Source: DASCQC01 sp036012865 (lineage in GTDB: Bacteria > Pseudomonadota > Gammaproteobacteria > Comchoanobacterales > Comchoanobacteraceae). From it: 12,180 nt of DNA. Location: assembly GCA_036012865.1 (NCBI GenBank), contig DASCQC010000002.1:1-12180 (forward strand), in the 5' to 3' direction. Shown one piece after another: positions 1-6,770 of this stretch (position 1 is the first letter of the stretch; every line of letters begins with the position of its first letter). The notes beneath the pieces are model-generated. The model was not told the DNA's origin and did no database searches. It saw only the letters and a list, made by a program, of their open reading frames with translations. The position numbers and the translations under genes were made by a program.

Positions 1-1566
1 CCTATGTTAATCGACTTTGGGTTTGCTAAGGAGTTAATAAGTTCTGGGTTAAAGGAGGGTGAAAAGCCTTTGGGGAAATTTCGAGATTTTCAATCGGGAA
101 AAATAGGGACGGGATCTTATATGGCGCCTGAAACTTATGGTATGGGCAGAAGTTCAAATAAAAGTGATATTTATACAGCAGGGTTAATTTATATGGCCAT
201 GCTGGGAGATGTTGGCCGACTGGTTGGGCGACACGATGAACAGGAGAATATAGAAGAAAGGCAAAAATATAATTTAAAACTCAAGATACAACGGGTTTAT
301 ATGTTAAAAATGGAGCCTTTATATAGGAATAATGACTCATTAATGTCGTTGAAAGTACCGAAAGATAAAAATCAGGCTTTGCTTAGAGATAGTCTTGCTA
401 GGTTTATTAATAGAATGACTTACAAAAAGCCTGAAGTAAGACCATCAGCATTACAAGTTTCTAGGTTTTTTCGTAGGATGCAAAGATATTGTGAGATTAG
501 TGAGTTAGTTGGAAAAGGGTTCGAATCAATAGATGATATCATGGTTGTCAAGGGCTTGATCAAGAAATATGGCGATCAATATGTAACATTCTTGGGCAAA
601 TATAAACACTTTTCTGTTGAAAATAAATTGGGTATATTGCATTCAATGATTATAATTGGACACGCTGAAATTATCGAGGGCTTAGGTGCGGATTATCGTA
701 CTTATGGGGGCAAATTAAATCAAGGTAAAAATTTAAAAAATCTTAGCAAGATGACTTTAAGTGAGCTTGATAGGTGGTTGAAAGATAAAAAAAATGAAAA
801 TTTATTGCATCGTTTTGTCTCGGGTGATGCTTTTATCAAGATAGTTGCTAACTCAGAGTGTGATAAAATTAGAAAAAATCTGCATACTCAAATAAATCAA
901 GTGAATGTGGATGTTTTTTTATATGCTTTTTCGAAAACAAAGGACCGAGGTTTATTTGCCTTAAGAAACGCTGTTGAGCGTGGAGAAGAGAGTGTGATCA
1001 ATTTAATCATGAGTGTAGATAAGGGGTTTTTTAAACACATCTTAGGTACGGAAGAAGTGCTCACTATGGACTTGATCAAAGAACGGATAAAGGAAATAGG
1101 TCAGATAAAAGGGTTTGATGAAGCTTTTATGAAGCTGATCCGAAGAGAGGGTTTTATGAAGAGTTTTGCTTTGGCTAAGGTAAAGGGGTTATCGGAAAAA
1201 GCTCAATGCATGATATATCAAAGACACTTGGTTGATAAGTTACAACCTTTGGAGGTGTTGAATCTAAGGTTAGAGTCCTTGGGTTACTCCTATGATCGCC
1301 CTTTGAAGTTAAAGGAGGATTATGATGAGAATCAAAAGAAATTATTGGAAAGGGCTTTATCTATGAAGAGGTCTACATCCTATCAAACTTTGGTTAGGGG
1401 TAATTTAGCGATGGATAAAGTCAAGGATTTAACCCCTAAAAAGTTACAAGAGAAAAAAAGGAGCCTGGTGGAGTCAAAATTTTCCAAGCTTTTGTCTAAG
1501 ATTACAGGGCGTAAAAATAAAAAAGAATCTAAGCTGGAAACGCCTTCTGGTAGAAAACCTAATTGA
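1..1566 (+). CDS. Eukaryotic-like Ser/Thr protein kinase, C-terminal part (5' end outside window), with long helical/ankyrin-like tail
   Basis: The frame is open at base 1, so the gene begins upstream; the ATG at 4 lies inside the kinase domain and is not the true start. Counting that Met as residue 1, the sequence shows IDFGFAKE (DFG, metal-binding Asp4), GTGSYMAPE (activation loop and APE, 35-43), SDIYTAG (subdomain IX Asp55) and RPSA (subdomain XI Arg146). The lobe carrying the ATP-binding Lys and the HRD loop is missing, so catalytic competence cannot be judged. Residues about 165-520 are helical and charged, matching no family I know. Three stretches (about 210-231, 265-293, 316-343) resemble degenerate ankyrin repeats. 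The last 40 residues are Lys-rich, perhaps for binding membrane or nucleic acid. In host-associated bacteria such architectures are often secreted effectors; that role is inference. It converges on the amidotransferase gene 18 nt away. Confidence 0.8.
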   Translation, partial: PMLIDFGFAKELISSGLKEGEKPLGKFRDFQSGKIGTGSYMAPETYGMGRSSNKSDIYTAGLIYMAMLGDVGRLVGRHDEQENIEERQKYNLKLKIQRVYMLKMEPLYRNNDSLMSLKVPKDKNQALLRDSLARFINRMTYKKPEVRPSALQVSRFFRRMQRYCEISELVGKGFESIDDIMVVKGLIKKYGDQYVTFLGKYKHFSVENKLGILHSMIIIGHAEIIEGLGADYRTYGGKLNQGKNLKNLSKMTLSELDRWLKDKKNENLLHRFVSGDAFIKIVANSECDKIRKNLHTQINQVNVDVFLYAFSKTKDRGLFALRNAVERGEESVINLIMSVDKGFFKHILGTEEVLTMDLIKERIKEIGQIKGFDEAFMKLIRREGFMKSFALAKVKGLSEKAQCMIYQRHLVDKLQPLEVLNLRLESLGYSYDRPLKLKEDYDENQKKLLERALSMKRSTSYQTLVRGNLAMDKVKDLTPKKLQEKKRSLVESKFSKLLSKITGRKNKKESKLETPSGRKPN

Positions 1567-1584
1567 TCGGTTGTTTTAAAGAAG

Positions 1585-3555
1585 CTAATGGGTGGTCTGA
1601 TTGGTAGTTAGGGGTTGTTTTAACGCTTTAATTCTAGGTTTCCATGATTCTAGCCAGCTGATCAGCATCAGGCTATTCCAGAGTCGATAGCCATGATGGT
1701 GTTTCTCTTGGATATGTTCTTGCCAAGTATTTTTTATGATAGGTTGGAAGTCTTCATAGATGTCGGTAAAATTTGAGTTTAATAGGTCTTCTGCCCAACT
1801 GCGAAGAGGGCCTCTGAGCCAGCTGTGTATAGGGATTCCGAAGCCCATTTTAGGTCGATCAATAAGTTTTTGTGGAACGTAATCAGACAAAATTGAACGA
1901 AGAATTTGTTTGCCTTTGAACCCTTGAATATGCAAGGAAGGGTCAATGGAAGCGGCGGCTTGGATAACTTCAAGGTCTAAAAGTGGAACTCTAACTTCAA
2001 GGCTATGGTGCATCGAGGCTCGATCAACCTTCGTCAAAATATCATTGGGTAAGTAATGATGGGCATCTAAGATTTGCATTTGAGTCAGGGGGTGTTGAAT
2101 GTTTTTGATTGAGCGGTAATGGTCAGATTGAAGGAGATGAGGGAGGGTATTGTTTAAAGGGTCTGGCCATTGAGTTAAACTGCGATGAGCAAGGTCAAGC
2201 GGAGTGTGGGCAAGGAGAACTTTGGAGAGGGTGTTAAGTTTGCTGTGCCATTGGGTGATAGGAAGACGAGCTTTTAATAGGTTTTCAAGGGTATTAAATT
2301 GTTTGTTTTGTAGTAGTTTTGAGAGAATATAGCTCATGGCTTTTCGCATGGGCAAAGGGCATTTAAAGAGGTATTGGCCAATTTGGTAATTGAATAAATG
2401 TCGAGTGTAACCTGCAAAAAGTTCATCGCCACCATCGCCGGAGAGTGCTACGGTAACATGTTCTCTGGCAAATTGAGAGACTAATAAGGTCGGTAATTGT
2501 GAGGAATCTGCAAAGGGTTCGTCATAAATAGTACTGAGTTCGGAGACTTGGTTTAAAACATCTTCAGGTTTTAAGATGCACTCATGGTGTTGGGTGCCCA
2601 AGTGGTTTGCGACAGCTTTGGCGTAGGGTGCTTCATTAAATTGGGGGTCGGTGAAACCAATCGAGAAAGTGTGTAGTTTTCCATGGCATTGTTTTTGTAA
2701 CAGAGCTGATACCAGGGAGCTATCAATCCCTCCGGAAAGAAATGCTCCGAGAGGAACATCGGCGATGGATTGATGTTGTAGGCTTTTTTCTAGGGCTTGG
2801 GAAACCTTTGCTTTAGCTTGAATGGGGTCATGGATTAAGTGGGTTTGAGGGTGAGAGTATCGGTCCGTGAGTGTATCATAAGCTTTCAAAGTGGTTGTAA
2901 AATCCCGAGCCATAGATAGGTAGTGACCGGGTGGGATTTTATGGGTGTTGTCGAAGATGGTATAGGGATGAGGTACGGCGCTGTATAAATGAAAGTAATT
3001 GAGAGCAGTTGAGTTGATTTTTTGGGAATGCAGCGGGTGGACTGCTAGGGCTTGCATTTCGGATCCGAATAGAATGGTTTGGCCTTTTTGGTACCATAAT
3101 AAGGGTTTGATTCCGACGGTATCTCTTGCTAAGAATAATTGGCGAAGCTGTTGATCCCAAAGAGCAAAAGCAAACATTCCGTTGAGTTTTTTGAGTGTTT
3201 TTTCGAAGCCAAAGGCATCAAAGGCATGAAGTAAAACTTCACTGTCACTATGACCTAAAAACTTGTGTCCTAGGTTTTCGAGTTCTTTTTTCATGACTAG
3301 AAAATTATAAATTTCGCCATTGTAGGCAAGAACATACCTTCCGCTTGGGCTTAGCATGGGTTGGTGCCCAGCTAAAGAGGTGTCTTGAATGGCAAGGCGT
3401 TGATGACTTAGGCCACAGCCTGATTGGGGGTCATACCAAATACCTTGATCATCGGGTCCACGGTGCTTAAGAGAGTTAGCCATGGTAAGTAAGTGAGTTC
3501 GGGCCTCTTCACGGGGCAGTGAAGGCAGTGATATAAACCCTGCTAATCCACACAT
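1585..3555 (-). CDS. asnB: Asparagine synthase-type glutamine amidotransferase (glutamine-hydrolysing), probably for polysaccharide sugar amidation
   Basis: The 656-residue protein has the class II amidotransferase domain followed by the ATP-dependent synthetase domain. Its start is fixed by MCGLAGF, because Cys2 must become the N-terminal nucleophile that releases ammonia from glutamine. Further N-terminal motifs are HRGPDDQG (31-38), RLAIQD (53-58) and YNGEIYNF (78-85). The synthetase half has the PPi loop SGGIDSS (274-280), DEPFADSS (about 345), SGDGGDELFAGY (372-383) and a C-terminal KVDRAS/LEVRVPLLD segment, so both sites look intact. It exceeds E. coli AsnB (554 aa) by about 100 residues, like the long relatives found in surface-polysaccharide clusters. 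The start codon overlaps the end of the upstream epimerase gene by 13 nt and has no clear Shine-Dalgarno, suggesting translational coupling. Plain asparagine synthesis cannot be excluded; amidation of a uronic acid (as proposed for WbpS) is favoured by context. Confidence 0.9.
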   Translation of the reverse strand: MCGLAGFISLPSLPREEARTHLLTMANSLKHRGPDDQGIWYDPQSGCGLSHQRLAIQDTSLAGHQPMLSPSGRYVLAYNGEIYNFLVMKKELENLGHKFLGHSDSEVLLHAFDAFGFEKTLKKLNGMFAFALWDQQLRQLFLARDTVGIKPLLWYQKGQTILFGSEMQALAVHPLHSQKINSTALNYFHLYSAVPHPYTIFDNTHKIPPGHYLSMARDFTTTLKAYDTLTDRYSHPQTHLIHDPIQAKAKVSQALEKSLQHQSIADVPLGAFLSGGIDSSLVSALLQKQCHGKLHTFSIGFTDPQFNEAPYAKAVANHLGTQHHECILKPEDVLNQVSELSTIYDEPFADSSQLPTLLVSQFAREHVTVALSGDGGDELFAGYTRHLFNYQIGQYLFKCPLPMRKAMSYILSKLLQNKQFNTLENLLKARLPITQWHSKLNTLSKVLLAHTPLDLAHRSLTQWPDPLNNTLPHLLQSDHYRSIKNIQHPLTQMQILDAHHYLPNDILTKVDRASMHHSLEVRVPLLDLEVIQAAASIDPSLHIQGFKGKQILRSILSDYVPQKLIDRPKMGFGIPIHSWLRGPLRSWAEDLLNSNFTDIYEDFQPIIKNTWQEHIQEKHHHGYRLWNSLMLISWLESWKPRIKALKQPLTTNQTTH

Positions 3556-4526
3556 GATGTGATGTTATAATAGTTTTTATACCAGTCGGTAAAAGCTTTG
3601 AGCCCTTGATCGATATCGGTGGTTGGCTGGTAATTAAAATCTTTTTGACTGCTAGAGATGTCAGCTAATGTGGCAGGAACGTCTCCGGGTTGAATGGGTT
3701 CCATGTGGTAAATCGCTTGGGTGTTGAGATGTTTTTCCAGCGTTTGAATGAAGGTCATAAGTTCTACTGTTTTATCGTTACCGAGGTTGTAGATGCTATG
3801 GTTTTGTGGGTTATCTTTAAATAAACAGGCGATGGTGCCGGCAACAATATCATCAATGTAACTGAAATTCCGTTGCATCTTACCAAAATTAAACACTTTA
3901 ATCGGGCGCTTATCTAAAATATTTTGGGTGAATAAATACGCAGCCATATCAGGTCGACCCCAGGGGCCATACACGGTAAAATAACGCAGCCCAGAAAGAG
4001 GGATATTAAAAAGATGGGCATAGCATTCGGCTTGTAATTCTGTGCTTTTTTTGGAAACAGCATAAAATGACATGGGGTGATCGGTTCGGTGTTCCGGGCT
4101 AAACGGAAGGGTTGTATTACGGCCATAAACAGAAGAGCTGCTTGCGTACACAAAATGTTTGATCTGCGGCTGAGTTCGGCTCCATTCCAACAAATTGAGT
4201 TGCCCTTGGATATTGGCATGGACATAGCTCGTAGGGTTTTCAATGGAGTAGCGAACGCCTGCTTGTGCAGCCAGATGAATGACGTATTCAATGGGTGTTT
4301 CTTGATTAAGTGTGCTGAGTAGTTCCGGGTATTGGCTGATATCAACTCGATGCATGCGAAAGTTGGGTTGTGAGTTAAGTTGCTTTGCTCGATCTTCTTT
4401 AATGTTGACATCGTAATAATCAGAGAAGTTATCCAAGCCAATGACTTCGTGCCCCATGTGAGTGAGCTTCATTGCTGTGTGGAACCCGATAAAACCTGCG
4501 CACCCAGTTACCAATACTGTAGCCAT
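3543..4526 (-). CDS. NAD-dependent sugar-nucleotide epimerase, UDP-glucuronate 4-epimerase-like (SDR)
   Basis: This 327-residue extended short-chain dehydrogenase has the N-terminal NAD-binding motif TGCAGFIG (7-14), an acidic residue ending beta-2 (LDNFSDYYD, 31-39), AAQAGVRYSIENP (86-98), SSSSVYG (129-135) with the catalytic Ser/Thr region, and the catalytic pair Tyr155-Lys159 in SFYAVSKK. The block RYFTVYGPWGRPDMA (181-195) and the later QRNFSYIDD are typical of the UDP-glucuronate 4-epimerases, which make UDP-galacturonate; a related 4-epimerase substrate is possible. Length matches the family (about 335). It is the first gene of a minus-strand operon and its last codons overlap the amidotransferase start by 13 nt, linking the two enzymes. 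A strong extended -10 lies just upstream (4555-4563). No UDP-glucose dehydrogenase, which would supply the substrate, is in the window. Confidence 0.9.
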   Translation of the reverse strand: MATVLVTGCAGFIGFHTAMKLTHMGHEVIGLDNFSDYYDVNIKEDRAKQLNSQPNFRMHRVDISQYPELLSTLNQETPIEYVIHLAAQAGVRYSIENPTSYVHANIQGQLNLLEWSRTQPQIKHFVYASSSSVYGRNTTLPFSPEHRTDHPMSFYAVSKKSTELQAECYAHLFNIPLSGLRYFTVYGPWGRPDMAAYLFTQNILDKRPIKVFNFGKMQRNFSYIDDIVAGTIACLFKDNPQNHSIYNLGNDKTVELMTFIQTLEKHLNTQAIYHMEPIQPGDVPATLADISSSQKDFNYQPTTDIDQGLKAFTDWYKNYYNITSCVD

Positions 4527-4554
4527 ACTTATACTATCCGTTAACAGAAGTTAG

Positions 4555-4563
4555 ATTATAGCA
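4555..4563 (-). promoter_or_regulatory. Extended -10 promoter for the epimerase-amidotransferase operon
   Basis: On the minus strand the sequence reads TGCTATAAT: a perfect TATAAT hexamer (4560-4555) preceded by TGn (4563-4561), the extended -10 pattern. No good -35 stands 16-18 nt upstream, which extended -10 promoters tolerate. Transcription would start near 4548, giving a leader of about 22 nt before the ATG at 4526. The leader has no strong Shine-Dalgarno. Confidence 0.6.
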
Positions 4564-4641
4564 TTGTTCTGATTAAATGCTATTGAAATTGTGCTGAAGC
4601 GGGTTGTTGATCGAGTTACTTATTAAGATAAATATTTTTTT

Positions 4642-4694
4642 AGGAGGCAGTTTTTGTTATGATGTTGGGTATCTGGTTTTTGAAAGGTTTGTAA
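4642..4694 (+). promoter_or_regulatory. Possible leader ORF with consensus ribosome-binding site upstream of galU
   Basis: A perfect AGGAGG (4642-4647) precedes ATGATG at 4659. That start opens an 11-codon ORF, MMLGIWFLKGL, ending with TAA at 4692-4694, one base before the galU ATG at 4696. The galU frame cannot be extended upstream because a TGA lies in frame at 4681, so this ribosome site does not serve a longer GalU. The 11-nt spacing to the first ATG is longer than ideal (14 nt to the second). It may be a translated leader that hands ribosomes to galU, or chance. galU also has its own weaker GAAAGG at 4682-4687. Confidence 0.3.
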
Positions 4695-4695
4695 G

Positions 4696-5499
4696 ATGAT
4701 TCCAAAGAAGATTGTTTTTCCTGTAGCGGGTTTAGGGACTCGATTTTATCCAGCAACATTGGTTACTCCTAAGGAGTTATTGCCAGTGAATGCTAAGCCT
4801 TTGATTCAATATGCTGTTGAAGAGGCCTTGATGGCAGGTGTCACGGATGTTATTTTTATTACTCACCCAAGAAAAAAGCTCATCGAGGATCATTTTAGAG
4901 CGCTTCAGTCTGGAAAGTATCATAAATTTTTGTCTGACCAGGTAGCAGATTTGCTGCCAAAGGTGCGTTTTCATTTTATTGATCAATCAGCTCCAAAGGG
5001 GCTGGGACATGCGGTTTATTTAGCTCAGGCTATGGTTCATGAAGAGCCATTTTTATTATCTTTATGCGATGAGTTTTTAGTGACGAGTGGGGATTCTTGC
5101 CTTGAAGGCATGCTGAATATGTATCGAGAATGTCGATCATCTGTTGTCGCGTTAACCCCTGTGAATAAGGAGGACGTGGTTCACTATGGTATTGCGAAGG
5201 AAGGGCCCCATGGACGAATCACGTCGATGGTTGAAAAGCCTTCAATGGAAGCAGCTCCTTCGAATATGGCCATGATCGGCAGGTATCTTTTATCGGCGAG
5301 GGTATTCAAACACCTACAATCAAGCTTAGGCCGGGATGAGGGGGAAGTTCAGCTTACAGGTGCTCTCAATGCTCTCATTGAAGAGGAAGTTGTTAGGGGT
5401 TATCGTTATGAGGGAGACAGGTTTGATTGCGGACAATCCAAGGGTTATTTAGCTGCCAATGTATTCATGGGGCAGAAGCATCTGCAGAAGGAGTTTTAA
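4696..5499 (+). CDS. galU: UTP--glucose-1-phosphate uridylyltransferase
   Basis: The enzyme joins UTP and glucose-1-phosphate to give UDP-glucose, the donor for glucosylation and precursor of UDP-galactose and UDP-glucuronate, in the cytoplasm. The 267 residues carry the nucleotidyltransferase signature GLGTRFYPAT (12-21), PKELLPV (25-31) and KPLIQYAVEEA (34-44), then GLGHAV (102-107), VEKP (179-182), APSNMAMIGRY (187-197), EVQLTGAL (217-224) and FDCGQSKGYLAAN (243-255). The metal-binding loop reads LCDEF with Asp125, where most GalU proteins have LPD. It is shorter than E. coli GalU (302 aa), mainly at the C terminus. The start follows GAAAGG with an 8-nt spacer and cannot be earlier. pgi begins 3 nt after the stop, so the two form an operon. 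The gene is divergent from the epimerase operon. Confidence 0.95.
   Translation: MIPKKIVFPVAGLGTRFYPATLVTPKELLPVNAKPLIQYAVEEALMAGVTDVIFITHPRKKLIEDHFRALQSGKYHKFLSDQVADLLPKVRFHFIDQSAPKGLGHAVYLAQAMVHEEPFLLSLCDEFLVTSGDSCLEGMLNMYRECRSSVVALTPVNKEDVVHYGIAKEGPHGRITSMVEKPSMEAAPSNMAMIGRYLLSARVFKHLQSSLGRDEGEVQLTGALNALIEEEVVRGYRYEGDRFDCGQSKGYLAANVFMGQKHLQKEF
5488..5493 (+). promoter_or_regulatory. Ribosome-binding site for pgi inside the end of galU
   Basis: AAGGAG lies within the last codons of galU, nine bases before the pgi ATG at 5503. It supports that start and implies co-translation from one galU-pgi message, since the galU stop and the pgi start are only 3 nt apart. Confidence 0.7.
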
Positions 5500-5502
5500 G
5501 TC

Positions 5503-6756
5503 ATGCCTAAATTGGAGCCTACCTTACAAGTTAACCCCTATTTAACTCTCGACACATCTAGGGAGAGCCTGATTCAAGAATCATCTTATCTTGGGGTAAA
5601 GAGAGCTTTGGTTGAGAAGCTATCCACGGATAGAACAGCGCCTAATAGGTTTTATCAGCTAAGAGAGTTAGGTGATGATTGGATGGGTTGGGCGCAATGC
5701 TCAGATCAAATTACCGATGTGGTGCATATAGGTATTGGTGGGTCGGTCGTTGGGGCAAGGGCCTTAGCTTCTTTATTAGCAGAGAGGGCTAAGCCAACCA
5801 TCAAGCTGCATTTTGTGTCGGGTTTAGATGCTAGGGAGCTTCATGATGTTTTAGAACCTTTGGATGCTAAGACAACCTTGACGTATGTGGTTTCTAAATC
5901 CATGACTTCTTTAGAGCCGTTGGCTAATTTTTCCCTAGCGTTGCAGTTTTACAATAATGATTTTTCAAAGATAAGGGCGGTCACAGCCTACCCGGATAGA
6001 GCTCTGGAATTAGGTTTTTTATCCGCTAACATACAATCATTTCCTACCTGGGTTTCTGGAAGGTTTTCAGTATGGGGGGCTTGTTCGGCTTCTTTAGTGA
6101 CGGTTTTCGGGGCGCAACCTTTTAAGAAGTTTTTGCAAGGAGCCAGATATTTTGATCAAGATTGGTTAGCAAGAGGGAATAGTTTTGATGCTTCCTGCCG
6201 ACTTGCCTTGATGGATGCTTTGAAGAACTCTTCGGGGTGTTTACTTAAACTCATTGGAGTTTATGGTTATAGGCTACGTCATTTACCGGACTATTTTATG
6301 CAGCTGCATATGGAAAGTTTAGGAAAGTGTTATCAGTCTTCAGGAGCTCCCTTACATCAACCCATGGCAAGTTGGTTGTTATCCATGGTTGGGACAGAGT
6401 TGCAGCATTCAGTTTCACAAATGGTGATGCAAGGCGGGCAAGAGATTTCAGTGGATTGGGTTGTGGCTGATAGCCAGCCAGAGCTTAAATCCAGTGCCAT
6501 AGCGCAATCAGAAGTTTTATACCAAGGGTATGATCATGCGGATTCTAAACAATGCATTGAAGGGGGGAGAGGGAGCACACTGATTATGCTTCGTCAGCTT
6601 TCTCCAGAGTGCATGGGAGCCTTAATGGCGCTTTATGAATATAAGGTTTATGTTCTAGGGGAGTACGCGGGGGTGAATGTTTTTGATCAATGGGGTGTTG
6701 AGCGAGCGAAAAGTGTATTGGCTTCTATGGACAGCATTGCGGTACCTAAAAATTAA
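5503..6756 (+). CDS. pgi: Glucose-6-phosphate isomerase, compact form
   Basis: The cytoplasmic enzyme interconverts glucose-6-phosphate and fructose-6-phosphate, linking glycolysis and gluconeogenesis to sugar-nucleotide synthesis. Its SIS-fold phosphate site is seen in IGIGGSVVG (76-84) and SKSMTSLEP (131-139). Signature 1 is VSGRFSVWG (184-192). The residues expected to act in catalysis are present: Glu271 in MESLGK, His302 in GTELQHS, and Lys403 in FDQWGVERAK (394-403), which is signature 2. The protein has 417 residues against 549 in E. coli, lacking much of the N-terminal region and several loops, so it is a compact variant, not a truncated one. It follows galU by 3 nt and has AAGGAG nine bases upstream. 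It ends 14 nt from the convergent hydrolase gene, with no convincing terminator between them. Confidence 0.93.
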   Translation: MPKLEPTLQVNPYLTLDTSRESLIQESSYLGVKRALVEKLSTDRTAPNRFYQLRELGDDWMGWAQCSDQITDVVHIGIGGSVVGARALASLLAERAKPTIKLHFVSGLDARELHDVLEPLDAKTTLTYVVSKSMTSLEPLANFSLALQFYNNDFSKIRAVTAYPDRALELGFLSANIQSFPTWVSGRFSVWGACSASLVTVFGAQPFKKFLQGARYFDQDWLARGNSFDASCRLALMDALKNSSGCLLKLIGVYGYRLRHLPDYFMQLHMESLGKCYQSSGAPLHQPMASWLLSMVGTELQHSVSQMVMQGGQEISVDWVVADSQPELKSSAIAQSEVLYQGYDHADSKQCIEGGRGSTLIMLRQLSPECMGALMALYEYKVYVLGEYAGVNVFDQWGVERAKSVLASMDSIAVPKN

Positions 6757-6770
6757 ACACCGTCGCTAAG

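Noticed and set aside
1554..1577. Possible bidirectional terminator AAAACC...GGTTGTTTT between the kinase and amidotransferase genes.
   Set aside because: Only four clean base pairs, a nine-base loop and a bulge; too weak to call.
1569..1623. An 11-nt direct repeat (GGTTGTTTTAA) at 1569-1579 and 1613-1623.
   Set aside because: G/T-rich words recur throughout this skewed strand, and the second copy is inside the amidotransferase coding region. No target-site or att-like context accompanies it.
3914..4441. Long alternative-frame ORF on the minus strand (175 codons) inside the epimerase gene.
   Set aside because: It lies wholly within the epimerase coding sequence in another frame, and its translation shows no family features.
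4604..4634. Candidate galU promoter (TTGTTG or TTGATC with GATAAA or TAAATA).
   Set aside because: Half-matches only, and several equally poor alternatives exist nearby; a galU promoter is expected here but I cannot place it.
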